Source: Sepiola atlantica (taxonomy: Eukaryota; Mollusca; Cephalopoda; Sepiida; Sepiolidae). From it: a DNA stretch of 64,000 nt. Shown here one piece after another: positions 47,583 to 58,160 of this stretch. The stretch's first letter is position 1. Each line of letters begins with the position of its first letter. The notes below the pieces were generated by a model. It was not told the origin of the DNA. It searched no databases and saw only the letters and a program-made list of their open reading frames with translations. The DNA lies in contig OY744520.1 of NCBI GenBank assembly GCA_963556195.1, positions 4,248,501 to 4,312,500 on the forward strand, in the 5' to 3' direction. A program made the position numbers and the translations under genes.

Positions 47583-47945
47583 TCAAAGTGTAGTATATGT
47601 TCCGATGGATACTGCACCCCATACTTGTATTTTCTTGTCCTTCGGGGCTTGACTTACGCCGGTCAATGAGTCTGTCCTGTGCAGTTCTAGGAGGTCCACC
47701 TTTCCAGGATTTGCCTCCCCTTTTGGGGGAGGAGTAAGTGTATTACTTACTGTCTGAGGCGCCCTTACCGGGTAATGCCGACGGGGCTGTTCAGGCAATT
47801 TTTAAATGGCCAGAGTGCTCACCTCTCGGGCGCTGGCTTTTCAAACCCCAATTTCCAGACCCGACCTTGGGTCACATCTTACTTGTGGGAGTAGGATAAA
47901 AACTGGCCTTGTGCCTAACTCCTGGAGAGGAGTAAATCAATACTC
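47583..47945 (+). mobile_element. tRNA-derived SINE-like segment
   Basis: GC-richer block. At about 47,807 TGGCCAGAGTGCTCACCTC followed by CGGGCGCTGG and TTCAAACCCC resembles a tRNA A box, anticodon arm and degraded B box in the right order. Such boxes drive RNA polymerase III transcription of SINEs. Upstream (47,690-47,790) there is a self-complementary CCTCCCCTTTTGGGGGAGG. The 3' part is unrelated to tRNA. The family cannot be named by eye and the B box is weak, so this remains tentative. Confidence 0.45.
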
Positions 47946-48045
47946 TATAGCCACCGTTGACCAATAGTTCTTCTGGTCCGCACACTGCTGTTAGCATTTT
48001 GACAACGTAAGCTTTATTTCCAAGAAAGTTGTCGCTGTTCTCCCA

Positions 48046-48130
48046 CATACGGCGCCTAATATTCCCAAATGGTCACCCATCTGGTACTGATCAAGCTGAA
48101 CGTCGCTTAACTCTAGTGATCTACCAGTCT
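48046..48130 (-). pseudogene. 5S rRNA-like pseudogene or 5S-derived SINE head
   Basis: On the minus strand AGTTAAGCGACGTTCAGCTT, then GATCAGTACCAGATGGGTGA, then CCATTTGGGAATATTAGGCG follows the order of the 5S internal promoter and 3' half. The usual forms are AAGTTAAGCA..GT.GGGC, GGT.AGTACTTGGATGGGTGACC and GCCTGGGAATACCGGGTGC. About 80 bp are recognisable with many substitutions and the first third is poor. Functional 5S is a ribosomal large-subunit RNA made by RNA polymerase III; this copy is clearly degenerate. 5S-headed SINEs exist, so it may be one of those. Confidence 0.75.
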
Positions 48131-48271
48131 GTCATATGAGTATGCTATTTGCATCATATATAAAGTAATTAGTTAGTCCTTTGAAGAGTGTAGCTGTTTT
48201 ATCAATATAGTAAGCAATGCTATTGCTATAAGGAGTATTATTTCTGTAAATGGCGTGTCAATTTCAAGGAA

Positions 48272-48278
48272 GTATTGC

Positions 48279-48366
<88 letters not shown>

Positions 48367-48430
48367 AATAATAATAATAATAATAGTAATAATAATAATA
48401 ATTCTATTAATATTAATAATATTATTATTA
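48272..48430. repeat. (ATT)n/(AAT)n microsatellite
   Basis: About 90 bp of ATT followed by AAT units, nearly palindromic as a whole. Poly-Ile and poly-Asn frames are artefacts. Confidence 0.95.
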
Positions 48431-48569
48431 GTATCTAGTAGTATTATTGTTTGACTAATAATTTTTAAAAATGGTTTGTTTTTTATAAACAAAAAACAAC
48501 ACAATATAACTTCATGCCAATTTTTAAATTATACTACCAATAGTCTTAAAGCATATAATTGTAATTATG

Positions 48570-48658
48570 TTGTATTATTAGTAGTAAAACTAGTAATAGT
48601 AGCAGTTATAGTAATAGTAGAAGTATTTGTAGTAGAAGTATTAGTAGTAGTTGTAGTT

Positions 48659-48710
<52 letters not shown>

Positions 48711-48713
48711 AAA
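48570..48713. repeat. (GTA)n microsatellite
   Basis: Imperfect then pure GTA/AGT triplets. The poly-Val frame is an artefact. Confidence 0.93.
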
Positions 48714-50870
48714 TACCAAGGTACTTAATGAATGATCAGTGCCACATTGTGTACAATTCTGTATACGATCCTATAAGTGTCCTAAATACTTTCTTAATTA
48801 AGATATAGTGTTGGATAATATAAAACATAGAACGACATTAATTAAGTGAATTAAGAACAAATATGAGAAAGACTACTACATAATACAAACTTTAAGTTTA
48901 CTGATTTTTTTTTAAGGTGTAATTCTAAATACCTGGGTTGCCTAGAATACTTTCGCGATAGTTGTCATTCTTAATAGAAATTAATGTAATAATTAATTTT
49001 AGAGTTGGTTTACGTATTAAAAAACGAATTAATCGGATTCTCTGAACAGTAAAAGCAGAATAAGAAAATGTTGGTTTGCTGAAATATGTATAATATTTCA
49101 TTTGGAAGTAAATGCTAAACTATTGTGTGTCTTATAGTTCCATGATGGTCTTTTGAATAGCATGCAGGAATTCTCCAAGTTGTTACGTTGTTGTTTTCTT
49201 TTAATATGGATCAAATATCTTACCTTTTATCTCTATCTTCTGTGTTCGGTCATCAATAGTTTCCCTCCTAGGTTTCTCAAAGCAAGATACTATCTCTGGA
49301 CACTATCGGTTTTATTACTATTATTTTTCTAAATCAGTAAACATCACACACCATTTATTATTTAGGTATTAATTGTTCATGTTAAAGTGACCATATTTGG
49401 GCGGAGAGTATGTAATAGTATATCCTTTATTCTCGCGGCAGGAAGATCTGGCACAAGGCCAGTAAGGTAAGAGAGAGTGAATGTGACAGATAGGAAAAGC
49501 CAGGGCATTATTACAAAAAACAGCCTGAGCCGCGCCGTCGGCATTTTCTAGTTGGAAAGCGTCAAACTATTGGCAATAAACCTATCCATTTTTAAATAGA
49601 AAAAAAAAGCTTGGGAAGGGTTCACATCCTAGGACCTTAACTGGATTCTACCTTAACCCGATTGAGCAGTATCAGCTGCTACCACGATGGCCGAACTTTT
49701 GGGGGATTGACTGGTATGAATGTGAATACTTTGATTCGCGATTGAGATTATGTAATCGTAGCGGCTCAGTCTGAAAATCGTAGCGGTAAGAGAGACATCG
49801 TTCCATCACTCGCAACGTGACGTCATAATTACACGAGATGTATTACATCAAAATATATCAAAAGAAAATTTGAAATAAGGAACAAAATTAGAAGCCAGTC
49901 TGACTTTGATGCAAAAGCGCAAGGCGGAAGTTTGTGAGATGTTGATATGTATTGCTTAGTCATTGCTGATCTTGCATCAGATATTTTCTTTTGAGGAAAA
50001 CATTTTAATAGACGATATACTTACCGGCCAACTGAAATATAGACTTTCTAGTTTTGATAAAAAAAATGCATCAGATGACATTCAGAAACGCTGACACTTC
50101 AAAACTGACATTGTCGTTGAAAAATACAACATATCGAACTAAAATAAGGATTATACTATTCAGTAAAATCAATAAAATGGTCCACACAATGTGCATACGA
50201 TTTACCCCTTTATTTGTGATCAATACGATTATAAGCAAGAGATAGATAAAATAAAAATATTGTAACTATACGTTCACGTTTTTTTTTAATGTAGTTTGAT
50301 AATCGATTTCATCGATTTTAATATTTAGTTCATAACAAGATTTATTGTTTAGTCATGAATAAAAGAAAGTTGAATGACTGTTTTCTTACTGATAAAGATA
50401 TAAACTTACTCTCCAAGCGATGATCGGGAAAAATAAGTTATACACATTTTTCCAGGTAATTAATGTTTCATAATGAGTGTCTTTTCTCCCCCTTTCGTGT
50501 TTTATATGGATACCATCTTGTTTTTCCTTTGCCGACCAATAGTTCAGAAGCTAGTTCACTAAACAATTCAATGATCATACGTTAGCGTAATAATTATATA
50601 TACATTTAAAATTAGTCATAATGGTTTAATTACTTTAATGTATGCCTTAATTGATGTTTTTGGCCAAGGAAATGTAAATAAATTAATCATTATTCAGACA
50701 CTACCATATTTGTTATCTGACAATCAATCACTTTATTTAAACCGTCATAGTGTAAGTTTTGCAGGTACGTAACTGTGGGCCGATTGATTAAGCATCGTCC
50801 TATTTATCTAAGGATAACGCGTTCAATTCTAGTCAAGTACAGGGTGAGTTTATTCTGTTTTTGTTTGTTT
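48714..50870. other. Unrecognised DNA
   Basis: No gene recognised. 49,430-49,720 is slightly richer in GC and includes short phrases such as GGCACAAGGCCAGT that also occur inverted near 47,905. It may contain a diverged SINE piece. Confidence 0.45.
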
Positions 50871-51545
50871 ATTGGTCCCCCGATTTATAAAATCGGGGGA
50901 CCAATGTTTTGAGGTATTTCCGTCCGTCCGTCCATCCGTCTGTCCGTCCGCCCGTCTGTCCGTCTGTCCGGATTTTTCTCCGCAACCATCCATTGAATTT
51001 CTCTGAAATTTTGCATGAAGTTGTAACTTTGGTCAGGTTCGAATATGACATTCTGGTTAGCCCCCCCCCCCAGGGAGTCAAAAGGCCCCGAAATGGCAAA
51101 AATGACATTTTTTGCATCATAACTTTTCATCCATCCATTCAATTTCTCTGATACTTGGCCAAAATGTGGAGGCAATTGTTCCTAATAGAAAATAAATATC
51201 GCTGACCTTCTCAAAAATCTTGTTCGCGCCCTCAGGGGGTCAAAAGCTCCCTAAAATGACAAAAAATGACCCTTTCCTCCCATAACGTTTGATCCATACA
51301 TTCCATTTTTCTGAAACTTGGCCAAAATGTAGAGGCAATTGTTCTGGATATAAAATGAGCATCCTTGATGTCAGACAAATTCTGGTTCGAGCCCCCAGGG
51401 GGTCAAAGGGGGGGGGGGTCAAAAATGCCCCAAATTGCCAAAATGTGTTGCATTTACACTCGCCACATCGAGTCACACACAGAGGGGGACCACGCATGCG
51501 CGGTTTGTTATTATTAGAACTCGCCAATCAATTTGTAAATTTGGT
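50871..51545 (-). mobile_element. Hairpin-ended tandem repeat element, family unknown
   Basis: It starts with a perfect 16-bp hairpin (50871-50886 with 50890-50905, containing GGTCCCCCGATTT). A (TCCG/TCTG)n stretch at 50,922-50,970 follows, then three related units of about 145-163 bp beginning near 50,991, 51,136 and 51,299. The units share CCATTnAATTTCTCTGA, TTGGCCAAAATGTGGAGGCA, CCCTCAGGGGGTCAAA and CAAAAATGACnnTTT. Minus-strand frames give Thr-Asp-Gly-Arg runs from the TCCG part. I think the element is non-coding and the antisense frames follow from composition, but a minus-strand peptide cannot be excluded. It ends near a CACGCATGCGCGG. I do not recognise the superfamily. Confidence 0.7.
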
Positions 51546-51997
51546 GGGAATTTAACATATTATTTTAAGCCCCTTTCCCAAATAATCTCAAGTAGAAATG
51601 TGTAGAGGATTACTACGGGATTTTTAACTGTTATTATTGTTCATCAATTATTTTAGTACCCCTAACTAAGTCTTATATTGGAAGAGGTATGTAACCAATT
51701 GCTTCATCCAACGAACGTTAAAGCAAGTTACGTAGCATTTATGTGGGTGGGGAGGGCGGATCTATTATTTAAGATCCCCAATTATATTTGTCGCCTTAAC
51801 ATAGTTCAAATATAAACTATATGTATGACATTAATAATAAAATAACAGGAAACTTGAATGAAATAGTAAATCAAATTAAATATTTAAATCGCTGGCGACA
51901 ATGATGTATTCAATCAATTTCAATGAAATAAATGAGCTATTCTACCTCCTGACAGATAGATATACATTACTGTAAACATATTTGAAAATCTAAATCT
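51546..51997. other. Unrecognised AT-rich DNA
   Basis: No gene recognised. Confidence 0.5.
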
Positions 51998-52017
51998 CGA
52001 CTACTACTACTACTACA

Positions 52018-52048
<31 letters not shown>

Positions 52049-52052
52049 TTAC

Positions 52053-52083
<31 letters not shown>
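51998..52083. repeat. (ACT)n then (AAT)n microsatellite, 5' flank of LINE
   Basis: ACT triplets to about 52,048, then AAT triplets that run directly into the R4/Dong-type element at 52,084. Confidence 0.95.
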
Positions 52084-52088
<5 letters not shown>

Positions 52089-52204
52089 AGCACCAGGCCA
52101 CGATGGAATACATGCATACTGGTTTAAAAAAATTCCCGACACTGCATGAAAGACTAGCGCAGAAACTGAGTGGATGTATCCGCAAAACAGACGTACCATA
52201 ATGG

Positions 52205-52831
52205 ATGACGGAAGGAAGAACATCATTAATACAAAAAAAAAAAGGAACGACCCCCAGCAACTACAGACCGATAACATGTCTACCAATAATGTGGAAAATT
52301 CTCACAGCACAACTGAGAGAACAAATCTACCAATACCTAGACAAACGTGGACTGCTCCCCGAGGAACAAAAAGGATGCCGGAAAAGACAAAGAGGGGCAC
52401 ATGATCTACTATACATTGATCAAAAGACCCTGAAGGAGGTGAAGAGCAGACAAAAGAACATAACCATGGCATGGATTGACTACAAGAAAGCCTACGACAG
52501 GATCCCCCAAACATGGATAATTGAATGCTTAAAAATATACAAGATACCAGACAGGATTATTAATTTCATCCAGAAAGCAATGGAAACATGGAGACTAAAA
52601 CTGACAGCCGGAGGACAATACCTGTCTGAGATAAAAATACAGAGAGGCATTTTTCAAGGAGACTCTCTATCACCACTATTGTTTATAATAGCCATGATGC
52701 AACTCAACTACATACTCAGAAAGTGTGATGCCGGATACCGGTTTACGGAACAAGAACAAAGAATAAACCACCTGATGTACATGGATGACCTGACACTGTT
52801 TGCAAAAACAAAAAAGAACTGGAAAAGCTGA
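52205..52831 (+). pseudogene. R4/Dong-type reverse transcriptase core
   Basis: A 208-residue frame. Landmarks: SNYRPITCLP (residues 18-27), LPEEQKGC (51-58), motif A AWIDYKKAYDRIPQTW with Asp at 92, RGIFQGDSLSPLLF (147-160) and catalytic YMDD (192-195). All key residues of the palm are present. The frame ends after an A-run (about 52,806-52,816) where a one-base shift throws it into a stop; the sequence continues in another frame at 52,843. The real protein began further upstream, so this ATG is internal. In active relatives this copies the element RNA at the nicked target. Confidence 0.88.
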
Positions 52832-53546
52832 TAGATACAACCATGATAATCAGCCAGGATATCCAAATGGAGTTTGGAATAGAAAAATGTGCACTGCTAG
52901 AGATCAAAAGAGGAACACTGGAGACGACAGAAGGTATAGAACTCCCCAACCAAGAGGAGATGAGGGCGCTAGGAGAACAAGTAGGTTATAAATACCTGGA
53001 AGTTCTGGAAGCAGACACAATCAAATATACAGAAATGAAAGAGAAGATTGGAAAAGAATATCTACGAAGAACAAGGAAACCTTTAGAAACTTAACTATAT
53101 AGCAGAAACCTAGTAAAAGGTATAAACACATGGGCTGTATCACTAATAAGATACTCTGGACCATTCATAGGCTGGACCAAAGAGGAACCTAGGCACCTTT
53201 TACCAGAGGACTAGAAAACTAATGGCCATGCACAATGCATTGCACCCAAAAGACGATACGGACAGACTCTACATGAAAAGAAATGAAGGAGGTAGAGGAC
53301 TGGTAAGTATAGAAGACTGTGTGGAAGACACCAAAAAAGAGCTGGAGAAATATGTAACCCAGAACACGGAAAGACATCACCACAGCAAGAGACACCAGCC
53401 CAACAAACAACTCTGGAAGCGCTGAACCCAGAAACAAAAAGACAAGAAGGGAAAAGTGGGAAGAAAAACAACTACATGGCCGCTTTATAAGACTCACAAG
53501 CGATGAAGCCAATGAAAACAGCTGGGCATGGCTAAGAAAAGGACAC

Positions 53547-54476
53547 TTGAACAGAGAAACGGAATCTCTGCTGACGGCCGCACAGAACAATGCGATTAGG
53601 ACAAACTTTATTAAAGCAAAGATAGATAAAACCCAGGAAAACAGCAAATTCCGATTGTGTGGACAAAGAGACGAAACGATAAATCATATAATAAGTGAAT
53701 GCAGCAAGCTAGCACAAAGGGAATACAAGAACAGACATGACAGCGTGGGGAAAGAAGTACACCGGGAAATGTGCAAACAACTGAATTTCGAATATGCAAA
53801 AAAACGGTACAAACACAAACCAGAAACTGTACTAGAAAACGAACAACACAAAATCATATGGGATATGAATGTACAAAACGACAAACCCATAACCGCAAGG
53901 AGACCGGATATGATAATAATCAACAATAAAGAAAAATCCTGCAAAATCGTAGACTTTGCCGTTCCAGCAGTCCACAGAGTGAAGATCAAAGATACGGAAA
54001 AAAGAAGCAAATATACTGAACTTGCAAGAGAATTGAAAGGAATATGGAACATGAAGAAAGTCAGTATAACACCAATAATCATAGGAGCACTAGGAACAGT
54101 CCCCAAAAACATGGAGAAAAGACTTAATGAAATAGGAATCAAAAGGATAACTGAGACCATACAAAGGACAGTAATGATCAAAACAGCTACAATCCTTAGA
54201 AATGTCCTCGAATGCGGTAACCAACCCACACAAGCAACGAATGGGAACAAACACATGGGAGCACAAGACAACAGAACCGGGGAAAATACAACCGCACGAG
54301 AGAGGCACAAGCATAGGCTGACGCCACGAAAATTATGGACAGAGGGTCGAGGAGGGAAAGCGCAAACCAGACCTCCACTGGAAGAGCGCGGACAGCTCTG
54401 GGACCTTGGGAAGGCTTGTTGCCACTCGGGCCCCAAAGGGGACCAATGGCCCTTATCAGCGGGAAATCGTTGGTAG
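53547..54476 (+). pseudogene. R4/Dong-type zinc knuckle and restriction-like endonuclease
   Basis: A 309-residue frame. The zinc knuckle reads FRLCGQRDETINHIISEC (35-52). The usual CRLCG..ETI.HI.S.C has lost its first Cys (now Phe 36), so binding is probably impaired. The nuclease follows: RRPDMIIINNKEKSCKIVDF (118-137) with the PD pair at 120-121 and Asp 136. Next are KYTELARELKGIWNMKKVSI, then PIIIGALGTVPKN and TATILRNVL, the standard C-terminal blocks. About 80 residues after NVLE are Arg/Gly-rich and probably read-through into the 3' untranslated region. It cuts the target DNA in intact elements. Confidence 0.85.
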
Positions 54477-54638
54477 GTGGCTGTTGCGATACCGCAAGGT
54501 CATCAGCGGTTATGAACGAAAAGAGGTGGAGCATACTGGAAGTCTGAGGAGACTTGTTGTCACTCAGACTCCAGTGAATACCACAGGTTGTTGGCAGTGG
54601 GCGATCACTGACGATGACCAGTGTGATAACTCCTAGTG

Positions 54639-54670
54639 AGTAAATAATAATAATGATGATGATGATGATG

Positions 54671-54730
<60 letters not shown>
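54639..54730. repeat. (TAA/TGA)n then (TAA)n microsatellite, 3' flank of LINE
   Basis: Begins with AATAATAATAATGATGATG directly after the LINE tail and continues as pure TAA triplets. Confidence 0.95.
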
Positions 54731-54731
<1 letters not shown>

Positions 54732-54964
54732 AAACATATGTATTGGAATATAGCTGACTTTTTGAATTAAGGTATTTCATAAGTTATTCTTAACTGCGTA
54801 GAAGACGTACTTCTTCTTTCGTTATAATCAGATAATTCTGGTGCCGTCATTAGTTTCCCCGATGTTTTTCTAGTTTGAACTAGTTTTGAAAATACGTCGG
54901 GTACTTACAGGAAGGACCATGAGAAAGCTGTCAACATCCCTAAGAGAAAGTGGTACTGTGGAAC
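54731..54964. other. Unrecognised DNA, possibly SINE body
   Basis: May contain the 3' body of the tRNA-like SINE that follows on the minus strand; no other feature seen. Confidence 0.35.
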
Positions 54965-55035
54965 TGGCTTGATTCGAACTTGGAACACGCAGGCCTTCAG
55001 TCTGTTTCGATATCCATTTAACCACCGTCACCTCT
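54965..55035 (-). mobile_element. tRNA-derived SINE head (minus strand)
   Basis: On the minus strand TGGTTAAATGG (55024-55014) fits the polymerase III A box and AGTTCGAATCA (54980-54970) fits the B box, about 45 bp apart. Between them the anticodon arm is not tRNA-perfect. The sequence after the B box continues as non-tRNA DNA instead of an acceptor stem, so this is a SINE head or tRNA pseudogene, not a functional tRNA. Confidence 0.65.
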
Positions 55036-57204
55036 TAGAAGACGTACTGAGAGATAACTAGGAAAGTTGGCGGTGAGATGTCTGCGTTTCATTCCGTAAA
55101 TACTTGACCCGTGTATCTTGTCTCTGTGCCCAGACGTCTCCTTCAGTATTCGCCCACTCGCTTCTTTTAGAACGCTTTTTAGCCACGCAAAAAACGAATT
55201 ACCCCACGTTGTGAGTCATTCACGCTAGGAATTATCTGTCTCACATTTACCGAAAATACATTATTGCTAAGTTGAAACGTGTCGAACGTGTTTCCTCTTG
55301 ACCGTTAATAACATCTACGTCCGATAAACGATTCATTATTTGGGGTTCACAAACTTGCACACGAATATGCAATTTATTTAGTGTACACAAACACCATACT
55401 ACTACTACTACTACTACTACTACTCACATAACATATAAAAATAATAACAACCACTCTAATATTATTTTTTCGAATTACACAAAATTGGACATCAGAACAC
55501 TTAAGATGCTATATGTAATCACAGTTCGTATAATAATTAGAGTCTGATACAGTCAAGAGTGATATGATGATATGATGCGATCGGTAGAAGACGTATTAGT
55601 GACGTGTCTATCAGTCTGTGTTGCTGTCTGTTTCGAGTTTGTTGACCTAGTTTAGCTTATTTTACCTCATAACTTTACATTTGATATGCACAGTGCCCGA
55701 AGAAGCAGGTTATCTATGTATTACATGTTAAGCGGTCCTTAACAGAACATCAAATATCCCACTTAAATATTTTACCTCAACTTTTTTACGAGATCAGAAG
55801 TGTTATCCAACATTTTTATGTGAGTCAATAAATACTCAAATTCGGAACAAAAAATAATGTCTATATTTTTGTATATCAGTTGGGAAAAATATGTTGGCCT
55901 AATTACACAGGGAATAGCATAAATGGGAAATGTTTTTGTGGCTAAAATAAATATGTATTCAGATGTCTAAGCGGAAGGCGTGGTGGCCACATGAAGTTGC
56001 GTAGGCGACATGCCAGAGTAGACGTAGCGACATGGGGGAGTTCAAAGGAGCTACCCTGACTTAATGAGAAACATGATATCGGTTCTAAAATATGTAAACA
56101 TATCGTTTCCTGAAGAATCCACTAACGAGTTTCCTAACGAAAACCTATTGTTTACATGATTTCCCGTCTCTTCTAAAACTATCTATCTGACTTGATTGTC
56201 TCTAATGATTTTAGAGTATTATTTGTGCTTACATTTATATTTACGTGTTATGAAAATGTCCAGTTCCTATATAATGTTAAACGAATAAAACTTGATAGTA
56301 AAAAAAGTTCAACATTATTTGTATTTTAATTAAAAATAATACGTGTCGAAATAATGGCATGATTAAGAACTATTTGTTTCTAATTTTAATATCGAGTTGA
56401 ATTGCGCATGTAGGCTTATATTCGTTGTTATATGTTCACAAAAAATCGCTGTCACGAAAATCCATGTCGAAATATGACACGCATCTCACACTGAGTCGTT
56501 ATCAAATCAACAGCAATTCTAAATCTGACGGGAAACTATTGCGGATAAACCTTCCGAGCGTGTCATAACTAAATCATCAACAACAACGATTGCAACTCTG
56601 ATATCTGCAATAAACTGAACCCGCTTATATTGATCACGCTTATATTGATCACGCTTATATTGAGCTTGCTTTTCTGTAGGATGGTGAATAGACGTAGATA
56701 TATTCTTTGCTTGGGTGTATTTGCATAACATCGGAGATTGCGGCAGTGTACGTATGATAATAGCGACTATCTATCAGTGTGTTTCTCTTTGTTATTATAA
56801 CACCCGAAAATAATATCAGATGCACAGTTTTACTCGATGGTGTCATGATTCTATGGTGCTTGTATGTAAAAGAAAAGCGACGACAGGTGAAGTAATATTT
56901 CGTAGTGTTTCTTTTATGAATAAGTGACATTAACGTGATTACGATTTGTACGAAAAGAGAAAAAACACGAATACACGAGTTTGCACTTATGTGCATTTGT
57001 CGACTGAAAGATAGATTGTATTGATTTTGATTAGAGCAAACGAGGTTACACGATTGACGACGGAATTGATCAGTGTTGTACAATTCCTTACAAGTTGACT
57101 TCGATTTCGCTTCATTACGGTTTTATTGACTTGATTAGTTCAAGATATTGCTTCGATTTCTATGCAGAGGAAACTGGTATAGCAGATAAAATACTGAATA
57201 TTTC
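55036..57204. other. Unrecognised DNA
   Basis: About 2.2 kb. Contents seen: a (CTA)n microsatellite at 55397-55424 and a 15-bp tandem triplicate near 56,630 (TTATATTGATCACGC). The 142-aa minus frame at 56655-57083 has no family motif and reads like chance. Confidence 0.55.
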
Positions 57205-57912
57205 TGCATGGGAACAGAATAACAAGAAGAACAAAGAGTGGAATGAGAACAGGAAAGAGGAGATTGATGAGAAAAAGACAAAGAATAGGTAGAGGAAAAA
57301 GATGATGAAGAAGAAAACAAAAAAGAGTAGTATTAATAACAGAAGAAATAGGAGATGAATTAATTAGGAAAAAAAGGTTTGAGAGAAGTAAAAAAAGAGA
57401 AAATAAAATAAAATTAAGTATACAACAAAGAAAGAAAAAAGGAAAGAAAGAAGGAAAGAAAGAAAGGTGGGAGTGTATGTAAAAGATGAAAAAACGATGA
57501 CGAAAGGTAGGAATGAAAGAAGATGAATAAAAAAAAACATAAGAAAGAATAGCAGAACGAGGAGAGATAGATTAGTAAAAAAAAGATGTATGACAAAAAT
57601 GAATACAACATAATAAGGAAAGCAACATGTTGGTAGAGAAAAATAGGATAATGAAAAATAAAAGTAAAAATCAAACGCATACAACATAAAAAGAAAGGAA
57701 TAAGTAGAAAACAGCTGTGGATATAAAGAAAAGTAAAAAAACAGAGGAATAGAAATTAAAAGTAAACTAAAAAAGAGGAAATACGAAATAAGTGTAAATC
57801 AACATAATAACACACATGAGAACGAGAAAGAAGAATGATTTAAAGTTATGAAAAGAGGATAACAAGGAAAGGAAGACGGAGAGGTCAACATACTAAAAAA
57901 GAAGACTATATC

Positions 57913-57968
<56 letters not shown>

Positions 57969-57989
57969 CCGACGATGATGATGACGATG

Positions 57990-58074
<85 letters not shown>

Positions 58075-58160
58075 CAACGATGATGATGATGACGATGATG
58101 ATTAAAACGACCAGAAGAAGAAGAAAGAGACGGGAAGATTAGGAAGAGAATGAAAAAAAG
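57205..58160. repeat. Long polypurine tract with (GAT)n core
   Basis: For nearly 1 kb the plus strand is mostly A and G (AAGAAAGAAAAAAGGAAAG-type runs). It encloses an imperfect (GAT)n array at 57,915-58,103. The Phe/Leu/Ser-rich minus frames and poly-Met, poly-Ser and poly-His frames are composition artefacts. Such tracts can adopt triplex structures; no gene. Confidence 0.85.

Larger units (their letters stand above)
52084..54638 (+). mobile_element. R4/Dong-type LINE, 5'-truncated, frameshifted
   Basis: Plus strand. It opens with MRAPGHDGIHAYWFKK (usually SPG.DGI..YWLK), followed after a frameshift by the main RT frame (52205-52831). Next are IISQDIQMEFGIEKCALLEI (about 52,845), a stop near 53,092, MAMHNALHPKDDTDRLYMKR (53,222; thumb region) and RNEGGRGLVSIEDCV. 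The zinc-knuckle and restriction-like endonuclease frame is at 53547-54476. The GC-richer tail at 54,480-54,640 is the 3' untranslated region. Elements of this group lack the apurinic endonuclease and use a C-terminal PD-(D/E)xK nuclease. (AAT)n lies on one side and (TAA/TGA)n on the other, matching the known TAA preference of Dong. At least four frame disruptions make it defective, but it is far better preserved than the relic at 33 kb. Confidence 0.9.

Noticed and set aside
53684..54436. 250-aa minus-strand frame, Ser/Leu/Phe-rich, looking like a membrane protein
   Set aside because: It is the antisense shadow of the R4/Dong zinc-knuckle and endonuclease frame, which carries real family motifs.
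56655..57083. 142-aa minus-strand frame as a gene
   Set aside because: Length is notable for the region but residues look random and no family block was recognised.
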